Assembly: GCF_022134585.1 (NCBI RefSeq)
Contig: NZ_JAKNCT010000008.1
Coordinates: 62,001 to 126,000 of the forward strand
Reading direction: 5' to 3'
Source of the DNA: Mesosutterella porci
GTDB lineage: Bacteria; Pseudomonadota; Gammaproteobacteria; Burkholderiales; Burkholderiaceae_F
DNA length: 64,000 nt
Part shown: one piece after another, positions 28,831-37,997 of the stretch
Numbering within the stretch: position 1 is the stretch's first letter
Layout of the letters: each line of letters starts with the position of its first letter
Translations under genes and position numbers: made by a program
The notes under the pieces: generated by a model
Seen by the model: only the letters and a program-made list of their open reading frames with translations
Databases searched by the model: none
What the model was told of the DNA's origin: nothing

Positions 28831-29286
28831 TTACTCGATGACAAAAAGGGGCTGTCCGTATTCGACCGGCTGACCGTTCTCCACCAGCACTTCCTTGATG
28901 ACGCAGTCCTGTTCGGCCTCGATTTCGTTGAGCAGTTTCATCGCCTCGATGATGCAGACGGTGGCGCCCTTGGAGACGCTGTCGCCCACCTGCACGAAAG
29001 GCTTCGCATCGGGCGAGGGCGCCCGGTAGAAGGTGCCCACCATCGGGCTGGTGATGGTCTTGCGCGGCTCGGGGGCGGCCGGCTTGGGCTCAGGGGCGGC
29101 GGGCGCGGCCTCAGCCTCGGCGCTCGAGGGCTCAGCCGCGACAAGCGTCGCCGAAGCCGAGGTCTTCCCTGCCGTGCCCGGGGCGTTGACGATCCGAAGA
29201 TGGTCCTCGCCTTCATTCACCTCAAGCTCGGCTACGCCGCTTTCCTTCACAAGATCAATCAGGGTTTTGATTTTTCGCAGATCCAT
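28831..29286 (-). CDS. accB: Acetyl-CoA carboxylase, biotin carboxyl carrier protein
   Basis: The biotin carrier, 151 residues. It starts [18 protein letters not shown], the typical N-terminal helix, then an Ala/Pro linker (about 40-75) and a biotinyl domain with the acceptor Lys in IEAMKLL near residue 115. The frame stays open 22 codons further upstream, but family conservation favours this ATG. It is the first gene of accBC-prmA. The upstream gap (29287-29557) is AT-richer than its surroundings and must hold the promoter, though no hexamer pair there was convincing. Confidence 0.95.
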   Translation of the reverse strand: MDLRKIKTLIDLVKESGVAELEVNEGEDHLRIVNAPGTAGKTSASATLVAAEPSSAEAEAAPAAPEPKPAAPEPRKTITSPMVGTFYRAPSPDAKPFVQVGDSVSKGATVCIIEAMKLLNEIEAEQDCVIKEVLVENGQPVEYGQPLFVIE

Positions 29287-29557
29287 AGATCCCCCAGTCT
29301 TTCGGGCCCCGGACGGGCGCCCGGTTTTCTTCTGCCGGCTTTTCCCCGGCAAAAGAGAACAACTGCATGGATAAATTCGTTAAAACTCCGGCGGCGGCTT
29401 CACCTGAAGACGGCTTCGGGCGAGCGGCTGGCGCGGACTTAGCTGCAATTTTAGCCAATTGCTTCGAAAAAACACGCAACGGTCGGCAAATCTCGGCCGG
29501 TTGCATTGTATCGAAGCGTGCGCAGACCGTGCCGCGGGAGCGCACCCTGCATATGGG

Positions 29558-30196
29558 TTAATCCGCGCGGGAATCCCGGATGAGGCGGGCGAGGGCTTCG
29601 GCGTCAGCCCGCCCCGCGGCTTCGGCCGGCAGCTGCCGGGCGTCCGGCGGGCGCCGCCGGGGGTTGAGGGCGCGGCTCGCCTCGGGCAGGACATCGAGCG
29701 TCACGCCCAGGGCCCGGCAGCGCGGCAGCAGGGAGGCGAGAACGCTGCCGCGGCGGATCGGGTGCAGCCACCCGAGGGTTTCCTCGCTGCGCAGGGCGGG
29801 CGGCGAGACCGAATCGACGGGCTCCCAGGCGATTCCTGCGGCGAATGCCGCCGCCTCTGCCTCCTTCGGATTGTCCGTGAAGCACTCGAGCACGATGTTG
29901 GAGTCCTCGGTGGCCGCGCCGTTGAGCACCGCCCCCGCAAGCCACGTTTCGAGCCCCGCCTCCCGGAGCCGCAGCATCAGGCTGAGGGCCTCGGCCCGCA
30001 GCGCTCCGAGCAGCTTCGCGTGCTCCGGGCAGAAAAGAGCGAGGTGCTCGCGGACCGCCGACTCGATCGCCGCCGAGGGCGGCAGCGGGACGCCCTCGGG
30101 CAGATCTTCGGCGAGCCTCGAGCGCATCAGTGGCCAGGGGCAGTGCTCGTCCACGATCAGCCTCGCCGCCCAGGCGGCAGCTTCTTCGGTTCTCAT
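29558..30196 (-). CDS. Conserved hypothetical protein, possible degenerate nucleotidyltransferase fold
   Basis: A 212-residue protein divergent from mpl, a position where I recall similar unannotated proteins in other Burkholderiales. The centre reads AGAVLNGAATEDSNIVLECF (about residues 97-116), which resembles the nucleotidyltransferase core GS-x-ARG-x-A-x-x-DSDIDL. The metal-binding D-x-D is replaced by Asn and Val. That suggests a related fold without catalysis, but this is inference. The frame is open far upstream, antisense to mpl; the ATG at 30196 is chosen because the upstream part looks like mpl shadow. Confidence 0.68.
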   Translation of the reverse strand: MRTEEAAAWAARLIVDEHCPWPLMRSRLAEDLPEGVPLPPSAAIESAVREHLALFCPEHAKLLGALRAEALSLMLRLREAGLETWLAGAVLNGAATEDSNIVLECFTDNPKEAEAAAFAAGIAWEPVDSVSPPALRSEETLGWLHPIRRGSVLASLLPRCRALGVTLDVLPEASRALNPRRRPPDARQLPAEAAGRADAEALARLIRDSRAD

Positions 30197-30412
30197 CTCG
30201 GTCTTCCTTCTTTTATATAACCGCGCGGCGGGTGCCGCGTGCGCAGTGTAGCGTTTTTTTCCCGTAGCCCCGGGCCCGGCGGGACGGGGAGAAAAATGAG
30301 CTCCGCTCCCCGGCAGCCCGGCGGGGCGAGCGGCTACAATACATAGCCCCGGCCGGAACAAAAGGCGCAGAAAACGAGCGCCGCGCGCCGGCCGGCAGCT
30401 TTGGGAGTCAAC

Positions 30413-31771
30413 ATGCATATCCACATCCTCGGCATCTGCGGAACCTTCATGGGCGGAGTGGCGCAGCTCGCCGCACAGGCCGGCCACACCGTAACCGGCT
30501 GCGACGCAGGCGTTTATCCCCCGATGAGCGATCAGCTCAAGGAGGCGGGCATCCGCCTCTACGAAGGCTACGGCGCGGATCAGCTCGCCGTAAAGCCCGA
30601 CCTCTGGGTGATCGGAAACGCCATATCGCGCGGCAATCCGCTGCTCGAGGCGATCCTGGACGCGGGGCTGCCCTACACTTCGGGGCCGCAGTGGATCAGC
30701 GAGCACATCCTGCAGGGACGACACGTGCTCACCGTGGCGGGAACCCACGGGAAGACCACAACGAGCTCGATCCTTGCCTGGATGCTGGAGTCGGCCGGAA
30801 AGAAGCCCGGGTTCCTGATCGGCGGAGTGCCCGGCAATTTCGGGCACAGCGCCCGGCTCAGCCCGCAGAGCCCCTATTTCGTCATCGAGGGCGACGAGTA
30901 CGACACGTGCTTTTTCGACAAGCGCAGCAAGTTCGTCCACTACAGGCCGAAGACCGCGGTCCTCAACAACCTCGAGTACGACCACGCGGACATATTCGAC
31001 AGCGTCGAGGCGATCGAAAAGAGCTTCCACCACCTCGTGCGCACCATGGCCTCCAACGCGCTCATCGTGGCCAACGGCCGCTCCGAGACCCTGAAGAAGG
31101 TCATCGGCATGGGCTGCTGGAGCCGCCTTGAGTGGTTCGACACGCCCTCCGGATGGACGATTTCCGAGGACGGTGAGGTGGCCCTGCGCGGCGAGAGCCT
31201 CGGGGTGCTGCGCTCGCCGCTGCTCGGGCGGCACAACGCGCTCAATACGCTGGCGGCCCTTGCCGCGGCGCGCAGCGCCGGAGTCTCGCCGCGAGAGGCG
31301 CTCGAGGCGATGCCGCAGTTCGCCGGGGTGAAGCGCCGGCTCGAGGTGAAGGGCACGGAGCACGGGGTCGTCGTGATCGACGACTTCGCGCATCACCCGA
31401 CCGCCATCCGCGAGACGATCGCCGCGCTCAGGGGACGGATGGGCCGGGCCTCGGGGCGTCTCATCGCGATCCTCGAACCGCGCTCGAACACGATGAAGAT
31501 GGGGACGCTGCGCGCGCAGCTGCCTGGGTCGCTCTCCGACGCGGACCAGGTCTACTGCTATGCGGGCCCCGCCGTGCACTGGGACGTGGCCGAGGCGCTC
31601 GCGCCGCTGGGAGCGAAGGCGCATGTGTACCACGACTTGGAACCCCTCGTGCGGGAGGCGGTCGCCTGGGCGAAGCCCGGCGACCGGATGCTTGTGATGA
31701 GCAACGGCGGGTTCGGCGGCATCCACGGCCGGCTTCTGGCCGCGCTCAAGGCTCGGGAGAGCGCGAAGTGA
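30413..31771 (+). CDS. mpl: UDP-MurNAc:L-alanyl-gamma-D-glutamyl-meso-DAP ligase
   Basis: Mpl re-attaches the recovered murein tripeptide to UDP-MurNAc, saving peptidoglycan precursors. It is Mur-ligase-like: HIHILGICGTFMGG at the N terminus, the P-loop VAGTHGKTTTSS near residue 110, the EGDEYDT segment and DDFAHHPTA near 325. At 452 residues it is normal. A TACAAT at 30335-30340 is a possible -10 without a clear -35. It is translationally coupled to the following esterase gene (GTGA). AmpD, from the same recycling route, is encoded at 9.5-10.2 kb. Confidence 0.95.
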   Translation: MHIHILGICGTFMGGVAQLAAQAGHTVTGCDAGVYPPMSDQLKEAGIRLYEGYGADQLAVKPDLWVIGNAISRGNPLLEAILDAGLPYTSGPQWISEHILQGRHVLTVAGTHGKTTTSSILAWMLESAGKKPGFLIGGVPGNFGHSARLSPQSPYFVIEGDEYDTCFFDKRSKFVHYRPKTAVLNNLEYDHADIFDSVEAIEKSFHHLVRTMASNALIVANGRSETLKKVIGMGCWSRLEWFDTPSGWTISEDGEVALRGESLGVLRSPLLGRHNALNTLAALAAARSAGVSPREALEAMPQFAGVKRRLEVKGTEHGVVVIDDFAHHPTAIRETIAALRGRMGRASGRLIAILEPRSNTMKMGTLRAQLPGSLSDADQVYCYAGPAVHWDVAEALAPLGAKAHVYHDLEPLVREAVAWAKPGDRMLVMSNGGFGGIHGRLLAALKARESAK

Positions 31772-32346
31772 CGACCATTTATCTCCACGGGTTCCTGTCT
31801 TCGCCGCGCTCGGTGAAGGGGCGGATGCTCGCCGCCGCGCACGAGCGGCGCCGGGCGGCGTTCCTCGCCCCGGATCTGAACATCGGGCCCGCGCAGGCTG
31901 CCTCGCTCCTGCTGCAGCTCACCGAGGGGATCCCGGCCCGGTCCCTCGCCGTCGTCGGATCGAGCCTGGGCGGGTTCTACGCCGCCTGGCTCGCCGAGAA
32001 GCGGGGCTGCAGGGCGGTGCTGCTCAACCCGGCCGTGAGGCCCTGGGAGTTCGTGAAGGACTACATGGGCGAGCAGCCGACCGTGGCGGGAGACCGGACG
32101 GTCAACGTCACGCCGGACTTCGTGCGGCAGTTGCGCGAGCTCGACGTCCCGGAGGTGACCAGGCCCGAGCGCTACCTCGTGCTGCTTTCCACCGCCGACG
32201 AAACGCTTGACTGGCGCGAAGCGGACGCGAAGTACCGCGAGGCGACCCGCGTCCTCATCCCCGGCGGGGACCACCGGATCAGCGCGTTCGCAGATTACTG
32301 CGAGGCTGTGACCGACTTCTGCTGCAGCGGACCGGCGGCCGCCTGA
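31768..32346 (+). CDS. YqiA/YcfP-like alpha/beta-hydrolase esterase
   Basis: A 192-residue protein of the UPF0227/YqiA group. It has YLHGFLSSPRS at the N terminus, the nucleophile elbow VGSSLGGFYA (Ser near residue 71), an acid in LLSTADETLDW, and His in GGDHRISAF near 170. E. coli YqiA hydrolyses short acyl esters. The GTG start overlaps the mpl stop by 4 bp, so the two genes are co-translated, an arrangement seen in other Burkholderiales. The natural substrate is unknown. Confidence 0.88.
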   Translation: MTTIYLHGFLSSPRSVKGRMLAAAHERRRAAFLAPDLNIGPAQAASLLLQLTEGIPARSLAVVGSSLGGFYAAWLAEKRGCRAVLLNPAVRPWEFVKDYMGEQPTVAGDRTVNVTPDFVRQLRELDVPEVTRPERYLVLLSTADETLDWREADAKYREATRVLIPGGDHRISAFADYCEAVTDFCCSGPAAA

Positions 32347-32385
32347 GGCCGGCCGGCTTCATTTGCTTTCACACAGCTTCTTTTT

Positions 32386-34386
32386 ATGACGAATCTTTTT
32401 TTCGACGACAACGGTTCATTCAAGGCGGGCGCCGTCCTTTCTGCAGACAAGAACACCTACCAGGTGGAGCTCCCGACCGGGCGGCGCACCAAGGTGAAGC
32501 AGGCGAAGGTCTATTTTGAGTTCGCCTCGCCCGCGCCCGCCCAGTTCATGGAGCAGGCCCAGGCGAAGGCCTCGGAGCTCGATCCCTCGTTTCTCTGGGA
32601 GGTGGCTCCGCAGGAGGAGTTCGCCTACGAGGATCTCGCCCGGGAGTACTACGGCGCGGAGCCCTCGCCGGTGGAGCGCGCGGCGCTGCTGCTCGCCCTC
32701 TTCAACAATCCCGTCTACTTCTACCGCAAGGGCCGCGGGCGCTTCCGCCCGGCTCCCGAGGAGACGCTCAAGCGCGCGCTCGAGGCCCTGGAGCGCAGGC
32801 GCCGGCAGGAAGAGCGGCGCCGCGAGATCACCGGGGAGCTGATCGCGGGGCGCGTGCCCCCCGAGATTGCCGCCGACCCTGTGGGGCTGCTCGTGCACCC
32901 CGACAAGAACAGCATCGAGTGGAAAGCGCTTTGCGACGCCGCCGCGGAGACCCGCCGCACGCCGCTCAAGCTGCTACTGTCGGTCAAGGCGATCGGCTCG
33001 CCCTGGCAGTGGCACGTTCGCTCCTTCTACGAGGAGAACTTCCCCGAAGGCGCAGGCTTTCCGGACGATCTCCCGCAGCCCCCGCAGAACGACTGGGCGG
33101 AGCTGCCGCTGTCGGACGCGGTGCCGTTTTCGATCGATGACTCCTCCACCACGGAGATCGACGACGCGACGTCCGTGACGCCGCTCGGCAACGGGCGCAC
33201 GCGCGTCGGCATCCACATCGCGGCCCCTTCCCTCGGGATGAAGCGCGGCGACGCGATGGACCAGTTTGTGCGCGGCCGGATGTCCACGGTCTACGCCCCG
33301 GGGCTGAAGACCACGATGTTGCCCGAGAGCTGGGTGAAGGCCTTCTCGCTCGACGAGGGGAAGATCTCGCCGTGTCTGTCGCTTTACGCGGTGGTCGATG
33401 ACGCGACCTTCAGCGTGCTTTCAACCGACACGCGGCTTGAGCGGGTGCGCATGGACGTGAATCTGCGCTACGACCAGTGGGACGGGCAGGTGACCGAGGA
33501 GGCGATCGAGTCGGGCGGCCTCACCATTCCGCACGCCGCCGACATCACGTACCTGTGGCGCTTCGCCAGGCACCTGCAGGCCGAGCGCGAGAAGGTGCGC
33601 GGGCGGCCCGAGCCCCGCGGCAAGGTTGACTGGTACTTCGATCTCGAGGGCGAGGGCGAGGACGCGGTGATCCACGTGAAGGGCCGCCGCCGCGGCGAAC
33701 CTCTCGACCTTCTCGTGGGCGAGTCGATGATCTTCGCCAACAGCACCTGGGGAGCCTGGCTTGAGGAGCACGAGACGGCCGGCATCTACCGCAGCCAGAG
33801 GATGGGCCGGGTGCGCATGAGCACCACGGGCGGCCCCCACGACGGGCTGGGGGTGGCGCGCTACTCGTGGTGCACCTCGCCGCTCAGGCGCTACGTCGAC
33901 CTCGTGAACCAGCAGCAGATCATCGCTGTCGTCATGGGCGAGAAGCCCCCCTATGAGCGCAACGACGCGGACTTCTTCTCCATCGTCGAGACCTTCGAGA
34001 CGATCTACGAGAGCTACAAGTCCTTCCAGATCCGCATGGAGCGGTACTGGTCGCTGCGCTGGATCGAGCAGGAGGGGCTGCGCAGCATCGAGGCTGCGGT
34101 GGTGAAGGACGACCTCGTGCGCATCGACGGGCTGCCGTTCATGCAGCGCGTGCCGGGGCTGCCAGAGCTCGAGCGCGGTCAGCGGGTGATGCTCGATGTG
34201 GTCGCGCTCGACTACGTCGACCTTGTGCTCGAGGTGAAGCTGCGGGAGGTGCGCGGCGGCAGGGAGGAGCTCGGGGACCCGGAGGAGGATCCCGAGCAGG
34301 AGCAAGAGCAGGAGCAGCTGCCGCAGGCTCCGCAGGAGCAGGAGTCCGGGGACGCGCCGGCGCCGCAGGCCGACCCCCGGCCCTGA
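32386..34386 (+). CDS. RNB-domain 3'-5' exoribonuclease (RNase II family)
   Basis: A 666-residue protein of the RNase II superfamily. A divergent N-terminal region (about 1-240) precedes the RNB catalytic core, which starts with FSIDDSSTTEIDDATSV (about 247-263), the acidic magnesium-binding site. The core continues through YSWCTSPLRRYVDLVNQQQI near 487-506. The C terminus has a weak S1-like part and a Gln/Glu-rich tail. This betaproteobacterial group differs from RNase R and typical RNase II by its N terminus. It probably degrades unstructured RNA. aroE follows 151 bases downstream. Confidence 0.87.
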   Translation: MTNLFFDDNGSFKAGAVLSADKNTYQVELPTGRRTKVKQAKVYFEFASPAPAQFMEQAQAKASELDPSFLWEVAPQEEFAYEDLAREYYGAEPSPVERAALLLALFNNPVYFYRKGRGRFRPAPEETLKRALEALERRRRQEERRREITGELIAGRVPPEIAADPVGLLVHPDKNSIEWKALCDAAAETRRTPLKLLLSVKAIGSPWQWHVRSFYEENFPEGAGFPDDLPQPPQNDWAELPLSDAVPFSIDDSSTTEIDDATSVTPLGNGRTRVGIHIAAPSLGMKRGDAMDQFVRGRMSTVYAPGLKTTMLPESWVKAFSLDEGKISPCLSLYAVVDDATFSVLSTDTRLERVRMDVNLRYDQWDGQVTEEAIESGGLTIPHAADITYLWRFARHLQAEREKVRGRPEPRGKVDWYFDLEGEGEDAVIHVKGRRRGEPLDLLVGESMIFANSTWGAWLEEHETAGIYRSQRMGRVRMSTTGGPHDGLGVARYSWCTSPLRRYVDLVNQQQIIAVVMGEKPPYERNDADFFSIVETFETIYESYKSFQIRMERYWSLRWIEQEGLRSIEAAVVKDDLVRIDGLPFMQRVPGLPELERGQRVMLDVVALDYVDLVLEVKLREVRGGREELGDPEEDPEQEQEQEQLPQAPQEQESGDAPAPQADPRP

Positions 34387-34537
34387 AGGCTCGTCCTGCG
34401 GCTGCCCGCCTGCCGCAGGAGGAGGCTGGCCCGCGGCCTCTTCTTGTGATAGAAAGGGAGGAAAACGGCACGAGGCGCCGCGGGCCGCCCTGGAGGGCAG
34501 CGGCGCAGGAGTCCTGAGTACTGTTCAAGGAGAGATC

Positions 34538-35383
34538 ATGAAAAAGCCCGATCGCTACGCAGTGCTGGGCAATCCCATTGCGCACAGCCTGTCGCCGGAA
34601 ATTCACCGCAGCTTTGCCCGCAGTCTGGGCGAGAGCATCGTCTACGAGAAGCTCGAGGTGCCGATCGGGGGCTTTTCCGACTTCGTCGACTCGCTGATCG
34701 AGCAGGGCTACAAGGGCTGCAACATCACGCTGCCCTTCAAGATGGAGGCGTACAAGTACGCCGAGCGGCTCACCGTGCGGGCGAGAGGCTGCGGCGCGGT
34801 CAACACCCTTATTTTCGGCAGCCGCGTGACAGGAGACAACACGGACGGCGCGGGCTTCGTCGCGGACGTGACGGGCCGCTTCGGCTTTCCGATCGAAGGC
34901 TCGAGCATTCTCGTGCTCGGAGCCGGGGGCGGCGTGAGGGGACTGCTGCCGTCGCTGCTCGAACTCAACCCGAAGTGGATCGCGGTCGCCAACCGCACGA
35001 TGGAGCGCGCCGAGGCGCTCGCGAGCAGCTTCGGGATCGACGCCATCGCCTACGAGGAGACCGCGGCCGAGCACTTCGACCTCATCATCAACGCCACTTC
35101 GACGAGTCTGTCCAACCTGGCCCCTCCGGTGCCGAAGGCGGCCTTCGCTGAGGCCTCGCTCGCCTACGACCTCGTCTATGCGGCGCGGCCCACGCCTTTT
35201 ATGGAGCTCGCGCTGAAGTCGGGCGCCCGAAAGGCGGTCGACGGGCTGGGCATGCTCATCGAGCAGGCTGCGGAGAGCTACGCGGACTGGCGCGGGGTGA
35301 GGCCCGACACCGGCTCGACTTACGGCGAGATCCGCTCCCTGCTTGAAAACCGCGCGGCCTCGGCGGCTGCGGCCCGGCCGTGA
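34538..35383 (+). CDS. aroE: Shikimate dehydrogenase
   Basis: AroE reduces 3-dehydroshikimate with NADPH in aromatic amino acid synthesis. Substrate-site motifs are NPIAHSLSPEIH near residue 10 and NITLPFK with the catalytic Lys near 67, and the DNTDGAGF loop carries the paired Asp. The Rossmann motif LGAGGGVRG lies near 128, and the NADP-selective NRT(M)ERA segment near 150. Length (281) is normal. The stop overlaps the mtgA start (GTGA), the usual pairing in this group. Confidence 0.95.
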   Translation: MKKPDRYAVLGNPIAHSLSPEIHRSFARSLGESIVYEKLEVPIGGFSDFVDSLIEQGYKGCNITLPFKMEAYKYAERLTVRARGCGAVNTLIFGSRVTGDNTDGAGFVADVTGRFGFPIEGSSILVLGAGGGVRGLLPSLLELNPKWIAVANRTMERAEALASSFGIDAIAYEETAAEHFDLIINATSTSLSNLAPPVPKAAFAEASLAYDLVYAARPTPFMELALKSGARKAVDGLGMLIEQAAESYADWRGVRPDTGSTYGEIRSLLENRAASAAAARP

Positions 35384-36111
35384 CCGGGGCGCTGCGGGCC
35401 TTCCTGAGGCATCCCGCAAGGAACGCGCTGCTCGCGCTTGCGGCCGCGGCGCTGCTCTGGCACATCTTCATTCTGGGGGAGGCGGCCGCCTACCGGTGGG
35501 TCAATCCCACGATGACGCCCTACATGAAGCTCGAGCGCGCCCGGATCGCCGCGGAGGGCCGGCGCGTTCCCTTCCGGCATGAATGGATACCGCTGTCGCG
35601 CATGGGGCCGAACATCAAGCGCGCGGTCATCGCCTCCGAGGACCAGAAGTTCCTCCACCACGACGGGGTCGACTGGGACGCCCTCGAGCTCGAGATGGAA
35701 AAGCACCTCGAAAAGGGGCGCGGCGGGGGCGCCTCCACCATCACGCAGCAGGTGGTGAAGAACGTCTTTCTCACCCATGAGCACAGCTATATCCGCAAGG
35801 CCCGGGAGATCCTGATATCGCTCGCGCTCGACCGCCTGTGGCCCAAGAGCCGGATCCTCGAGGTGTATCTGAACACCGCCGAGTTCGGCGAGGGGATCTT
35901 CGGCGTGCAGTCGGCCGCAAAGTACTACTTCGGCTGCAGCGCCTCGGCCCTGACCGAAGCTCAGGCGGCGTTTCTCGCGGCGATCCTGCCGCGGCCGCGC
36001 TACTACCAGGTCCACCGGGGCTCGGCGTTCATCAGGCGCAAGGCCGCCCGCATCGAGTATTACATGCAGCGCACGCCCCTGCGGGCCGGCGGGGAAAACC
36101 TCGCGCGCTGA
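35380..36111 (+). CDS. mtgA: Monofunctional peptidoglycan glycosyltransferase
   Basis: MtgA polymerises lipid II into glycan strands without transpeptidase activity. One N-terminal membrane helix (about residues 13-33) precedes the GT51 domain: the catalytic Glu in AVIASEDQKFLHHDGVD near residue 86, GGASTITQQVVKNVFL near 118, and LNTAEFGEGIFGVQSAA. The start is a GTG overlapping the aroE stop. At 243 residues it is the usual size. Confidence 0.95.
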   Translation: MTGALRAFLRHPARNALLALAAAALLWHIFILGEAAAYRWVNPTMTPYMKLERARIAAEGRRVPFRHEWIPLSRMGPNIKRAVIASEDQKFLHHDGVDWDALELEMEKHLEKGRGGGASTITQQVVKNVFLTHEHSYIRKAREILISLALDRLWPKSRILEVYLNTAEFGEGIFGVQSAAKYYFGCSASALTEAQAAFLAAILPRPRYYQVHRGSAFIRRKAARIEYYMQRTPLRAGGENLAR

Positions 36112-36192
36112 AAGCCCGCGGATCCGGGCCGCCGTTCGGTGCTGCGGGCCTCTTGCGGGTACAATCGTGCTCACCAACACCGGAGTGCCGAA

Positions 36193-37725
36193 ATGAGCGG
36201 AGCTCGCACAGACATGGTCGAGGAAGAAAAAAAACAGCACAAAGAAGAGCCTGCCGCGGCTGCTGCGGCTCCCTCAAGCCCCATGCGCGATCCTGACGAC
36301 GCGAGCAACGCGCTCGCGCGGGTACAGCAGATTTTTGACGAGCTCGAGGACCAGGAGGAGAAAAGCGGGCGGCAGCGCCAGCACGATGACGCCGAGCGCT
36401 CCGAGGCGGTTCCCGTCACGCCGGAGGCGGCCCGCGAGCTCAGGGCGATCTGCGAGCGGCTGCATCCTTCGGACATAGCCTGGGTGCTGGAGGCCCTGCC
36501 GCTTGACGAGCGCCTCGCACTCTGGAATTTCGTCGGCAGCGACCGCGACGGCGAAATCCTGATCGAAGTCAACGAGGGCGTCCGCGAGACCCTGATCGAG
36601 GCCATGAACCGCGACGAGCTCGTCGATGCGGTGGAGACGCTCGACACCGACGAGATCGCGGACCTGGTGCCCGACCTGCCTCCCGATGTTTCTGCCGAGG
36701 TTCAGGAAGGGCTGTCGATGGAGGAGCGCTCGCAGCTGCGGGCGGCCATGTCCTATCCGGAGGACAGCGTCGGCGCCCGCATGGACTTCGAGCTGGTCAC
36801 GGTGCGCGAGGACGCGACCCTGGGATCGGTGCTCGAGCAGCTGCGGCGCTATAAGGCGCTGCCCGACCACACCGACAAGGTGTTCGTGGTCGACCGCGGG
36901 GGACATTTCCGCGGCACACTTTCCCTGTCGCGCATCCTCGTGAACAGTCCCTCCAAGGTCGTGAAGGACGTGATGCAGAAGGACGTGCTCACGCTCTCGC
37001 CGCTTGACAGCGAAAGCGACGCCGCCCAGGCCTTCGAGCGCTACGACCTCGTCTCCGCCGCCGTGGTCGACGAGGCGAGCCGGCTGGTGGGCCGCCTCAC
37101 CGTCGACGAGGTGGTCGACGTCATACGCGAGGAGAGCCAGGAGGACGCCTTCGGCGCCGTGGGCCTCGACGATGACCAGGACATCTTCAGCAGCGTCTGG
37201 GAGACCGCGCGCTCGCGCTGGCTCTGGCTGGGCGTGAACCTCTGCACGGCCTTCATCGCCTCGCGCGTGATCAGCGCCTTCGACGGCACGATCTCGAGGG
37301 TGGTGGCGCTCGCCGCTCTGATGCCCATCGTGGCGGGCATGGCGGGCAACTCCGGCAACCAGACGCTCACCCTGCTCGTGAGGTCAATGGCGATGGGGCA
37401 GGTGACGGCGAGCAACATTCCTGACGTGCTGCGCCGCGAGACCCTGGTCGCCTTGATCAACGGCATCATGTGGGGCGTCATCTCGGGGCTGCTCGTGTGG
37501 TTCCTGTACCGCGATTCCGGCCAGGGCATGATGCTCGGCTTCGTGATGTTCCTCGCGATGATGCTCAACATCATCCTCGGCGCGATCGTGGGGGCTGCCG
37601 TGCCGCTCGTGCTTCGGGCCCTCGGGCGCGACCCCGCGATGGGCGGCTCGGTGCTGCTCACGTTCATGACCGACTCGGGCGGCTTCCTCATTTTCCTGTC
37701 GCTCGCAACCCTCTTCTTCCGCTGA
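36193..37725 (+). CDS. mgtE: Magnesium transporter MgtE
   Basis: An MgtE-type Mg2+ channel of 510 residues. The cytosolic N domain (about 75-200) and paired CBS domains (about 205-330) close the pore when internal Mg2+ is high. A C-terminal region of five helices (about 355-510) follows, with the ion-path motif PIVAGMAGNSGNQ near 400. The first 75 residues are charged and low in complexity. The start with GGAG eight bases upstream is preferred over the longer frame; a Met seven codons later is possible. A TACAAT at 36160-36165 could be a -10. Confidence 0.93.
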   Translation: MSGARTDMVEEEKKQHKEEPAAAAAAPSSPMRDPDDASNALARVQQIFDELEDQEEKSGRQRQHDDAERSEAVPVTPEAARELRAICERLHPSDIAWVLEALPLDERLALWNFVGSDRDGEILIEVNEGVRETLIEAMNRDELVDAVETLDTDEIADLVPDLPPDVSAEVQEGLSMEERSQLRAAMSYPEDSVGARMDFELVTVREDATLGSVLEQLRRYKALPDHTDKVFVVDRGGHFRGTLSLSRILVNSPSKVVKDVMQKDVLTLSPLDSESDAAQAFERYDLVSAAVVDEASRLVGRLTVDEVVDVIREESQEDAFGAVGLDDDQDIFSSVWETARSRWLWLGVNLCTAFIASRVISAFDGTISRVVALAALMPIVAGMAGNSGNQTLTLLVRSMAMGQVTASNIPDVLRRETLVALINGIMWGVISGLLVWFLYRDSGQGMMLGFVMFLAMMLNIILGAIVGAAVPLVLRALGRDPAMGGSVLLTFMTDSGGFLIFLSLATLFFR

Positions 37726-37997
37726 AGCGGCGCCCGGGGATTATTCCCTAAGAGGTATTTCTCCGGCGCGCGGCCGGGTGCCTGCGGCCGAATAGATTAA
37801 ACTAAACCCTCAGGGGCCTCCCGAAGCGGCGGCCCTGCAGTGCTTTTTGTGTCCCGGATGAACCGGGCGAAAGGACGGTAAACCAGAAAAAACAGCGATC
37901 CGGCGCGCGGCGGCGCCCGCCCCGAGGCAGGAAGAAAGCCCCGGCAGGCAGCGGTGCCGCAGCAGACTGTGCGGCGCGCCTGACGCGAAGAAGCCTT
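37726..37997 (+). other. Non-coding gap before the lytic transglycosylase gene
   Basis: This 272-base gap shows an AT-rich segment (about 37785-37808) that could hold a promoter and a small hairpin CCCGG/CCGGG near 37855. I compared it by eye with c-di-AMP, c-di-GMP and other riboswitch cores because cell wall hydrolase genes can carry them, and found no match. Short frames here look like chance. Confidence 0.3.

Noticed and set aside
26707-29442. A 911-codon open frame on the plus strand opposite prmA, accC and accB
   Set aside because: The frame is antisense to three well-supported genes and has low-complexity His/Ala/Arg-rich composition; long antisense frames are expected at this GC content.
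30197-31726. Upstream extension of the 29558-30196 gene, open antisense to mpl
   Set aside because: The first part is only the complement of mpl; the true start is most likely the ATG at 30196, where protein-like sequence begins.
37726-37997. Riboswitch before the lytic transglycosylase gene
   Set aside because: Conserved core motifs of the c-di-AMP and c-di-GMP classes could not be found; only a small hairpin and an AT-rich patch are visible.
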